From Lysobacter sp. 5GHs7-4 (lineage in GTDB: Bacteria; Pseudomonadota; Gammaproteobacteria; Xanthomonadales; Xanthomonadaceae), in the NCBI RefSeq assembly GCF_021284765.1, contig NZ_CP089924.1, positions 3,986,001 through 4,050,000 on the forward strand: a DNA stretch of 64,000 nt, in the 5' to 3' direction. The position numbers and the translations under genes were made by a program. Position 1 is the first letter of the stretch, and the number at the start of each line of letters is the position of its first letter. Of the stretch, positions 28,961 to 35,479 are shown one piece after another. The notes beneath the pieces were generated by a model. The model did no database searches and was not told where the DNA came from. It worked only from the letters and a program-made list of their open reading frames with translations.

Positions 28961-28982
28961 GGCCCGGCCGGTCGGCCGGGCC
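28961..28982 (-). terminator. Hairpin between TonB receptor and GH20 (possible attenuator)
   Basis: GGCCCGGCCG, a two-base loop and CGGCCGGGCC form a perfect 10-bp stem, followed on the minus strand by ACTTTTATCCC. It lies 28 bases past the TonB receptor stop codon. It could partly terminate, so that the receptor is made in excess over the enzymes downstream. Confidence 0.65.
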
Positions 28983-29010
28983 CAGGACCCGGGGGAGAGG
29001 TCGGGCTGAA

Positions 29011-31974
29011 TCAGAAGTCGAACACGTACTCCAGCGAAACTTCGCGGCCGATCGGGCTGAACAGACGGCTGTTGTAGAACTCGTAGTCCAGCTTGTACGG
29101 GTCCTTGTGGTTCCAGCCGGTGCTGTTGAACACGTTGTTGACGTAGAAGTTGATCTTGGCGCGGTCGGTCACCTTGTAACCGGCGTTGAAATTCCAGGTG
29201 ATCGCCGGACCGACGCGGCCGTAGTAACGCGAGGTGCTCTTGCCGGCGTTGGGATTGCTGCTGCCCGGCGGCACCGCGCAATTGGCATCCAGGCTGTCGC
29301 TGGGCACGTAGCCGTCCGGGAACGGTCGGCAGCCGCCGGGATTGTCGAGACGGTCGGTGCCCCAGTGGTAGCGCACGCCCGGCACCGAGCCGATGCGGTC
29401 GCCGTACACGGTCCAGTTCCACTTCTCGCCCTGCCAGCTCACGCTGCCGCGGACCTTGCTGCGCACGTCGCGGTCGCGGCGTTCCGGGTTCGGATCCGAG
29501 GCGTACACCTGCTCCTTCATCGAGATCAGGTTGGTGTAGTTCAGGCCGAACTGGAAGTTGCCCCAGCGCGCAGTGTTCAGGCGGTAACGCAGCGAGGCGT
29601 CGATGCCGGCGACGCTGCGCTGGGCGATGTTGATCGGACCGGTTTCCACCGACACCAGGCGGCCGGCGGCGTCGCGGTTCACGCGCGCCAGGATGGTCGA
29701 GCAGTACGCCGCGCCGCTGGGGTTGGACCACGGCACCGAGGGATCGACGGTGCGGCCGGTGCGGCAGCCCGCTTCGTCGGTGAGGATGGTGGTCAGCGGC
29801 AGATCGCGGATTTCGTCTTCCAGTTCGATCGACCAGTAATCGGCCGACAGCGACAGGTTGTCCATCGCGTCCCAGACGAAACCGACCGTCCACGACTCGC
29901 CCAGTTCCGACTTCAGGTCGGGCGTGCCGCGGCGGTTGGCGCCGAAGGCGTAGAACACGTCCGGATTGCCGCTGCCGCAGTCGTTGGTGACCGAGGCGCC
30001 GCTCTCGATGCAGCGCAGCGGATCGGTCATGCCCACGTCCGAGGTACTGGGCTGGGCCAGCAGGAAGTGCATGTCCGGCGCGTGGAAGCTGGTGGCGTAG
30101 CTGCCGCGCAGCAACAGGTTGTCCAGCGGTCGCCATTCGATGCCGGCGTTCCAGGTGGTTTCGGCCTGCGAACCGATCGCCAGGCGCGCGGCGCTGTCGA
30201 AGGCCTCGTAGCTGCCGTAGTGGTCGCGACGCGCCGCGGCGGTCAGGGTCAGCGACTGCAGCAGCGGAATCTTGAACTCGATGCCGGCCGAGTAGCGGGT
30301 GCGCTCGCCGCCGCCGCGATCGATGTTCTGCACCCAGTAGTCTTCGTTGCCGCGCGGATCGGGATCGAGCTGATAACCCTGCTTGGCCGCTTCCAGCACC
30401 GCGGCGAAGCCGATCGGACCGGCCCAACCTTCGAACAGGTCGCCGCTGAGCGACGCCTGCGCCTGGTTGACCCAGGAGGCGGCGTTGTTGATCGAGTTGA
30501 CGCCGAACTGGCGGTACTGCTCCGGCGTCACCGGCGACCACCAGCGCGCTTCGTTGAAGTTGTACACCGGCAGCCCGTCCTGGGTGCCGATCTGCGGGCC
30601 GAGGAAGAAGTTCTCGGCCTGGTCCCAGTCGACCGTGGCGATGCGCTCGTGCACGGTGTAGCGCGAGCGGCCGACCGAGGCGTCCCAGTTGAAGCGGCCG
30701 TCGAACACGGTGCCGCTGAGGCCCGCGCTCAGATCCCAGGACTGCTCCTTGTTGAGGTTGCGCATGTTGTCCATGCCGCCGACTTCGACCGGCGTGAAGC
30801 TGCGCACACCGATCAGACGGCGGCCGGTATTGGCGTCGATGAAGGCGCCGCCGTCCAGGCCGTCGGTGAGCTGCAGCGACGGCGGCGAGCTGCCCCATTG
30901 CGCCTTGGAGTCGTACAACGCGACGTTGACCCAGCCCTGCAGATTGTCGGAGAAGTCCCAGGTGGCGTGCGCGTAGGCCGACCAGTCCTCGCTGCCGCTG
31001 CGCAGCAGCCAGTCGGCGAAGTCGGCGCTCTTGCCGCAGAGCTGGCCGGTGTTGCTGATGGTGTCGGTGCCGTAGTTGTAGGTCAGGCGGTCGGCGCGGT
31101 AGTACTCGCCGCGGAACTGTTCGCAGGCGCCGGCCGGCGGCGCCAGGCGGCGGTTGCCGTTACCGGCGTCCAGCAGCGCCAGGCCGGTGAACGGACGGAA
31201 ACCGACCTTGCGCTGCTCGGTGTTCCACGAGCTGGGCGCGGCATCGTCGGAGTCGTCCATCTGCGGGCGGTCGCGGCCGAACAGCGCGTCGCGCTTGGTC
31301 CACTGCAGCGCGTAGCTCACGCTCCACTTGTCGCCGGTCTTGCCGCCGGCCCAGGACAGGTCCCAGGTGTCGCGGCCGCCTTCGGTGGAGGTGCCGCCGC
31401 GGACGCGGATTTCGTCGCCGCTGTAGTTCTTTTTCAGGATCACGTTGATGACGCCGGCGATGGCGTCGGAACCGTAGATCGCCGAGGCGCCGCCGGTCAG
31501 CACTTCGATGCGCTCGACCGCGGCGGCGGGAATGTTGGAGTAGTTGGCGAAGTTGCTCTGGCCGCCGTAGGGCAGCGGGTAGTCGGCGACGCGGCGGCCG
31601 TTGACCAGCAGCAGGCTGCGGTTGGGCCCCATGTTGCGCAGGTTCAGCGGGCTGGCGTTGGGCGTGTGCGAGCCCCATTGCACGTCGGCCTCGACCGTGC
31701 CGATGGCCTCGTTGAGCGTGCTCAGCGCGTCGTAGACGGTGACGAAGCCTTCGGCCTTGATCTGTTCGGCGGTCATCACCGTGACCGGTGCCGGACCTTC
31801 GATATCGGTGCGCTTGATGCGCGAGCCGGTGACGGTGATTTTCTCGACTTCGGTTACCTGGTCCTGCGCGGCCGCCCCCTGGGGCGCGTCTTGGGCCATT
31901 GCGGCCAGCGGGGCGAACAACACCAGCGCGAGGGCGCTGGCCAACGCATTGCGATGAAGCGTGGATTGAGTCAT
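29011..31974 (-). CDS. TonB-dependent outer-membrane receptor, N-glycan locus
   Basis: TonB receptors of this kind import oligosaccharides across the outer membrane. The 987-residue product has a signal peptide (ends AAMAQ), a TonB-box-like segment VEKITVTGSRI, a plug domain (EGPAPVTVMTAEQIKAEGF ... DAIAGVINVILKKNYSG) and a 22-strand barrel ending SLEYVFDF with the C-terminal Phe. The start ATG at 31974 (MTQSTLHRNALASALALVL) gives a standard signal peptide; a longer frame from 32037 is unlikely. It is first of the receptor-GH20-GH92 unit, with a LacI-type operator about 125 bases upstream. The substrate, N-glycan or glycopeptide, is inferred from the neighbours. Confidence 0.94.
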   Translation of the reverse strand: MTQSTLHRNALASALALVLFAPLAAMAQDAPQGAAAQDQVTEVEKITVTGSRIKRTDIEGPAPVTVMTAEQIKAEGFVTVYDALSTLNEAIGTVEADVQWGSHTPNASPLNLRNMGPNRSLLLVNGRRVADYPLPYGGQSNFANYSNIPAAAVERIEVLTGGASAIYGSDAIAGVINVILKKNYSGDEIRVRGGTSTEGGRDTWDLSWAGGKTGDKWSVSYALQWTKRDALFGRDRPQMDDSDDAAPSSWNTEQRKVGFRPFTGLALLDAGNGNRRLAPPAGACEQFRGEYYRADRLTYNYGTDTISNTGQLCGKSADFADWLLRSGSEDWSAYAHATWDFSDNLQGWVNVALYDSKAQWGSSPPSLQLTDGLDGGAFIDANTGRRLIGVRSFTPVEVGGMDNMRNLNKEQSWDLSAGLSGTVFDGRFNWDASVGRSRYTVHERIATVDWDQAENFFLGPQIGTQDGLPVYNFNEARWWSPVTPEQYRQFGVNSINNAASWVNQAQASLSGDLFEGWAGPIGFAAVLEAAKQGYQLDPDPRGNEDYWVQNIDRGGGERTRYSAGIEFKIPLLQSLTLTAAARRDHYGSYEAFDSAARLAIGSQAETTWNAGIEWRPLDNLLLRGSYATSFHAPDMHFLLAQPSTSDVGMTDPLRCIESGASVTNDCGSGNPDVFYAFGANRRGTPDLKSELGESWTVGFVWDAMDNLSLSADYWSIELEDEIRDLPLTTILTDEAGCRTGRTVDPSVPWSNPSGAAYCSTILARVNRDAAGRLVSVETGPINIAQRSVAGIDASLRYRLNTARWGNFQFGLNYTNLISMKEQVYASDPNPERRDRDVRSKVRGSVSWQGEKWNWTVYGDRIGSVPGVRYHWGTDRLDNPGGCRPFPDGYVPSDSLDANCAVPPGSSNPNAGKSTSRYYGRVGPAITWNFNAGYKVTDRAKINFYVNNVFNSTGWNHKDPYKLDYEFYNSRLFSPIGREVSLEYVFDF

Positions 31975-32059
31975 CACGGCGATCTCGGAAGTGAACTGCA
32001 ACGGGACACACGGAGCGCGATTTGTGGCGTTTGTCACGATCTAAAAATTCGATCCTTTA

Positions 32060-32087
32060 AAAGGGACGCCGCGTCGGCAGTCCCTTT
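32060..32087 (-). terminator. Hairpin with T-tract in the receptor upstream region
   Basis: AAAGGGAC at 32060-32067 and GTCCCTTT at 32080-32087 enclose an inner GCCG/CGGC pair, giving about a 12-bp stem with one bulge and TTTT at its minus-strand end. It could end the glk-aga-cutC transcript, or act in the leader of the TonB receptor mRNA. Confidence 0.5.
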
Positions 32088-32098
32088 CCCCCTGAATC

Positions 32099-32110
32099 TG
32101 GATCGATCTA
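32099..32110. promoter_or_regulatory. LacI-type operator before the TonB receptor
   Basis: TGGATCGATCTA differs by one base from the TGGATCGATCCA palindrome in front of lacI. It lies about 125 bases upstream of the TonB receptor ATG. Confidence 0.7.
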
Positions 32111-32288
32111 AATTCATCACAGGCGCGGGGCAATTGCATTCTGCGGTGCAGCAATACCCAGGCCGGTGGCGGCTAAGTGCTTGGCCGGCGGGGAGTTCGG
32201 GCGGCAGGCGAGGGTTGGCCGCGGCGTGACGGTGGGCGGTTGTTGCGCGCTTGGGTTTTGGGGCTGGGGTTGGGCTTGAAGCGGGCGA

Positions 32289-32333
32289 AGAGCAAATCCC
32301 CCTCAATCCCCCATTTTTTCCAAAGGGGGAGGC
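32289..32333. repeat. AAATCCCCC-type dispersed repeat
   Basis: AGCAAATCCCCC, then AATCCCCCATTTTTTCC, then AAAGGGGGAGG. It closely matches the copies at 457-493 and, less so, 9776-9820. Confidence 0.7.
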
Positions 32334-32439
32334 TGTTCGGCCTGGCTCCGGATGTGCTCCAACGCCCGGTGTGGACGACTGGATCAACACGAGGATGGTT
32401 CGCCCTCGGCTCACCGCAGCTTACGAAGTCTCGGCGGCG

Positions 32440-33168
32440 CTAGGCGTCGAGGGCGCGGCGCAGTGCGGCCACGCGTTCGCGTTCGCTGGCGATCCAGTCC
32501 GGCTCCAGCCCGGCCAGCGCGGCGTTGCGGTAGCGCATGCGCGAGCGCTGCGTCGCCTTGGCCGAGGCGTGCACCTGGGTCACGCCGGTCGCGGCCAGCA
32601 GCGATGCGACGTTGCCGGCCTCGATGCCCGCGCCCGCCATCACCGCGATGCGCGTGCCGGCCCGCTGCGCGAGCGCGGCGATGGCCGCGGCGCCGTCCGG
32701 TGCGGCGGACGCGCCGCCGGAGGTCAGCACGCGCTCGCAGCCCAGCGCGATCGCGTCCTCGAGCGCGCGCGCGGGCTCGCGCGCGGCGTCGATGGCGCGA
32801 TGGAAGGTGATGCCCACGCCGCCGGCCGCCGCGATCAGCTCGGCGCAGGTCGCGCGGTCGACGTCGCCGTCGGCGTCCAGCGCACCGATCACCACGCCGT
32901 CGCAGCCCAGGCGCACGCAGTGTTCGATGTCGCGCCGCATCAGCTCGCGCTCCAGCGCGTCGTAGAGGAAATCGCCGGCGCGCGGGCGGATCAGCACGTA
33001 CAGCGGAATCCGCAGGCGCTCACGCGCCATCGCGATGCTGGCCTGCGACGGCGTGCAGCCGCCCTCGCCCAGGTTTTCGCACAGCTCGATGCGGTCGGCG
33101 CCGCCGTCCTGCGCGGCCAGCGCCGAGGCCAGCGAGTTGGCCGCGATCTCCAGTTGGATGCGGCTCAC
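32440..33168 (-). CDS. cutC: CutC family protein (named copper homeostasis; TIM barrel)
   Basis: The 242-residue cytoplasmic TIM-barrel protein has the family motifs LEIAANSLASALAAQDGGADRIELCENLGEGGCTPS, RPRAGDFLYDALE, GVVIGALDADGDVD, ITFHRAIDAA and ERVLTSGGASAAPDG. The copper role of this family is poorly supported and many copies may be enzymes. Its GTG overlaps the stop of the glycosylasparaginase gene (GTGA), tying it to glycan breakdown. It may handle a product of GlcNAc-Asn cleavage; that is inference. No copper-related gene lies nearby. Confidence 0.9.
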   Translation of the reverse strand: MSRIQLEIAANSLASALAAQDGGADRIELCENLGEGGCTPSQASIAMARERLRIPLYVLIRPRAGDFLYDALERELMRRDIEHCVRLGCDGVVIGALDADGDVDRATCAELIAAAGGVGITFHRAIDAAREPARALEDAIALGCERVLTSGGASAAPDGAAAIAALAQRAGTRIAVMAGAGIEAGNVASLLAATGVTQVHASAKATQRSRMRYRNAALAGLEPDWIASERERVAALRRALDA

Positions 33169-34172
33169 TTGCGCTCCGCGGCGTAGACCGAGGCCGACTC
33201 GTGCAGGCGGTCGTGCGGGCCTGCGCTGCCGTCGTGGATCGCGTAGACGAAACCCTGGTGCAGCGCATACGCACCGACTTCGCCGTGCTTGCTCAGGGCC
33301 AGGAAGCACACCTGCAATTGCTTGCTGGCCTCCGGGCGCTTGCGCACCACGCGCTCGATCGCCTCGCGGCAGGCTTCGGCTGGCGAGCGGCCCTGGCGCA
33401 TCAGTTCCACCACCAGGAAGCTGGCGGCGTTGCGCACCATCTCCTCGCCCACGCCGGAGGCGGTGGCCGCGCCGGCGTCGTTGTCCACGTACAAGCCGGC
33501 GCCGACGATGGGGCTGTCGCCGACCCGGCCGTGCAGTTTCCAGGCCATGCCGCTGGTGGTGCAGGCGCCGGCGAGCTTGCCGTCGGCGCCGATCGCCAGG
33601 ATGCCGAGGGTGTCGTGGTTGCTGGCATCGCCGGGACGCTGCCGGCGCTCGGCGTTGATCTGCGGCTTGTATTCGCTGGTCTTGAGCCACTCGCGCCAGG
33701 CCTTACGCGCCTCATCGGTCAGCAACGGCTGCTTGGGGAAGCCCTGGGCCACGGCGAACTGCTGCGCGCCCTCGCCCACCAGCATCACGTGCGGCGTTTT
33801 TTCCATCACCGCGCGCGCCACCGACACCGGATGCAGGATGTCCTGCAGCGCGGCCACTGCGCCGCAGCGGCCGTCGCCGGCCATGATGCTGGCGTCCAGG
33901 GTCAGCACGCCGTCGCGGTCGGGATTGCCGCAGCGGCCGACGGTGGGATTGCACAGGTCGGCCTCGGCCCAGCGCGCGCCGGCCTCCACCGCGTCCAGCG
34001 CGGTACCGCCGCGCGCCAGCGTCGGCCACGCGGCGGCATTGGCGCCCACGCCGAAATCCCAGGTCGACACCACCTTGGCGCCGCTGACGGCGGCCGACGA
34101 GGCTACACGCGGCACGGCCAGCGCGCCGGCGGCCAGCAGCGAGGACTGGAGGAACTGGCGGCGTGTGCTCAT
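33165..34172 (-). CDS. N4-(beta-N-acetylglucosaminyl)-L-asparaginase (glycosylasparaginase), Tat-exported
   Basis: This Ntn-hydrolase cleaves the GlcNAc-Asn bond that anchors N-glycans once the peptide is gone. The 335-residue product starts with a twin-arginine signal (STRRQFLQ, hydrophobic stretch, AVPRVASSAA). T188 in NHDTLGILAI is the residue that becomes the N-terminal nucleophile after self-cleavage. GRVGDSPIVGAGLYVDNDAGAATASGVGEE is the other family signature. It is coupled to cutC and lies 97 bases downstream of glucokinase. Periplasmic export suggests the final glycan step occurs outside the cytoplasm. Confidence 0.94.
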   Translation of the reverse strand: MSTRRQFLQSSLLAAGALAVPRVASSAAVSGAKVVSTWDFGVGANAAAWPTLARGGTALDAVEAGARWAEADLCNPTVGRCGNPDRDGVLTLDASIMAGDGRCGAVAALQDILHPVSVARAVMEKTPHVMLVGEGAQQFAVAQGFPKQPLLTDEARKAWREWLKTSEYKPQINAERRQRPGDASNHDTLGILAIGADGKLAGACTTSGMAWKLHGRVGDSPIVGAGLYVDNDAGAATASGVGEEMVRNAASFLVVELMRQGRSPAEACREAIERVVRKRPEASKQLQVCFLALSKHGEVGAYALHQGFVYAIHDGSAGPHDRLHESASVYAAERK

Positions 34173-34269
34173 GGCGGATTCCCTAGTACGGCAAGTCGGA
34201 CCGGAGGACGACGCCGCAGGGCCGATGGCCGAGCGCGGCGCGCGGGCAATCGATTAGGGCTGGGCGCCG

Positions 34270-35259
34270 TCAGTCGGCGGCATGGCGTTCCAGGTAGCAG
34301 GCCGCGGCGCCGAGCAAGCCGAGCTGGCCGTGTTCGACCAGACGCACCGGCGTGCGCGCCATCAGGTCGGCGAACACGCCCTTGTTGCGGAAGCGCGCGG
34401 CGAAATCGCTGCGCAGCAGGAACGGCGCGATCTGCGCGGGGATGCCGCCGGCCAGGTACACCGACTCGGCGCCGAAGGTCACCGCCAGATCGCCGGTGAG
34501 GCTGCCCAGCATGGCGCAGAAGATCGACAGCGTTTCCAGCGCCTGCGCGTCGTCGCCGCGCTGGGCGGCGGCGGTGATCGCCGCGGGCGTGTCCAGCGCC
34601 GTCGCGACACCGTCCAACGCGCACAGCGCCTGATAGGTGTGGACCAGGCCGGGACCGGACAGCACGCGCTCGTTGTCCACGTGCGGCCAGCGTTGCAGCA
34701 GCTGCCGCAGCAGGTCCAGTTCGCGCGGCGTGCCGGCGGCGAGCGCGGCGTGGCCGGCCTCGCTGGGCAGCACGCGCGCGGGCGCACCCGGCACGTACAG
34801 CGCGGCGCCGAAGCCGGTACCCGGCCCCAGCACCAGCGCCGGGCCGGCGGTCGCGGCGTCGCCGCCGCAGACCAACTGCATCCGCGCCGGATCGGTGCGC
34901 GGCACGGCGTAGGCCACGGCTTCGAAATCGTTGATCAGCACCAGACGCCGGCGCCCGGCCTCGACGCGGGTGCGCTCCAGCGACACCGGCCAAGGCAGGT
35001 TGCTGTTGACCAGGCGGTCGCCGTCCAGGTGTCCGGCGATCGCGACCACGGCGTGCTCGGTCGCCAGCGGTTCTTCCTCGGCGAAGTCGCGCAGCATCGC
35101 CGCCAGGCTGGGCGCCTGCGCGCAGGCGTACTGGCGATAGCGCACCACAGACAGGCTGCCGTCGTCGCCGACGCGCACATGCCCGACGCGCGCATGGGTG
35201 CCGCCGACGTCGGCGGCGATCAGATCGCGCAACTGCGCGCACAAAGGGTCTACTGCCAT
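34270..35259 (-). CDS. glk: Glucokinase
   Basis: The 329-residue cytoplasmic kinase is of the proteobacterial Glk type: LIAADVGGTHARVG (phosphate loop) near residue 13, VAIAGHLDGDRLVNSNLPW, LVLINDFEAVAYAVP (sugar-binding Asn-Asp) and LVLGPGTGFGAAL. It phosphorylates glucose to glucose-6-phosphate with ATP; activity on mannose is possible but cannot be read here. A LacI-type operator lies about 175 bases upstream, so it seems part of the N-glycan regulon. The ATG at 35259 gives the family length; a longer in-frame extension to 35382 is low-complexity. Confidence 0.9.
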   Translation of the reverse strand: MAVDPLCAQLRDLIAADVGGTHARVGHVRVGDDGSLSVVRYRQYACAQAPSLAAMLRDFAEEEPLATEHAVVAIAGHLDGDRLVNSNLPWPVSLERTRVEAGRRRLVLINDFEAVAYAVPRTDPARMQLVCGGDAATAGPALVLGPGTGFGAALYVPGAPARVLPSEAGHAALAAGTPRELDLLRQLLQRWPHVDNERVLSGPGLVHTYQALCALDGVATALDTPAAITAAAQRGDDAQALETLSIFCAMLGSLTGDLAVTFGAESVYLAGGIPAQIAPFLLRSDFAARFRNKGVFADLMARTPVRLVEHGQLGLLGAAACYLERHAAD

Positions 35260-35433
35260 AACCGACAAGCTTGTCAGGTTCGGGGGCGCTGCCGCTAGCG
35301 CGGGCTCGTTGCGGCGGTGGGCGGCAAGGTCGGTGCCGGCCGGCAAGGACCGGGCGGCGGCGCTGGAACGGGCGGCGGGCATGGCCGGCTTCCGGAGGGG
35401 TTGGCCCGATTATCGAACAAGTCGCGGATGATT

Positions 35434-35445
35434 TGTATCGATCAA
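35434..35445. promoter_or_regulatory. LacI-type operator before glucokinase
   Basis: TGTATCGATCAA keeps the ATCGAT core and eight further-matching positions of the lacI-proximal palindrome TGGATCGATCCA, with two changes. It lies between the stop of recG (minus strand, 35480) and glk. Confidence 0.6.
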
Positions 35446-35479
35446 AACCAGCGAATTTCGCTAATTCGCGGGTCGCCGT

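Larger units (their letters stand above)
31975..32439. other. Intergenic region: TonB receptor promoter, operator, hairpin, repeat
   Basis: There is no gene here. Reading along the minus strand it holds a C-rich dispersed repeat (32289-32333), the LacI-type operator (32099-32110), a strong hairpin (32060-32087) and the leader of the TonB receptor mRNA. Confidence 0.7.

Noticed and set aside
28859..30898. GH20 frame extending far upstream (to 30898)
   Set aside because: The extension runs through the TonB receptor gene in another frame and is Arg/Gln/Gly-rich; the signal peptide begins at the TTG 28858.
31975..32037. Longer TonB receptor start
   Set aside because: The extra residues place a non-cleavable stretch before the signal peptide; the ATG at 31974 gives a standard signal.
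29107..32229. 1040-codon plus-strand frame opposite the TonB receptor
   Set aside because: Antisense shadow of the receptor gene; no signal peptide, no recognised domain.
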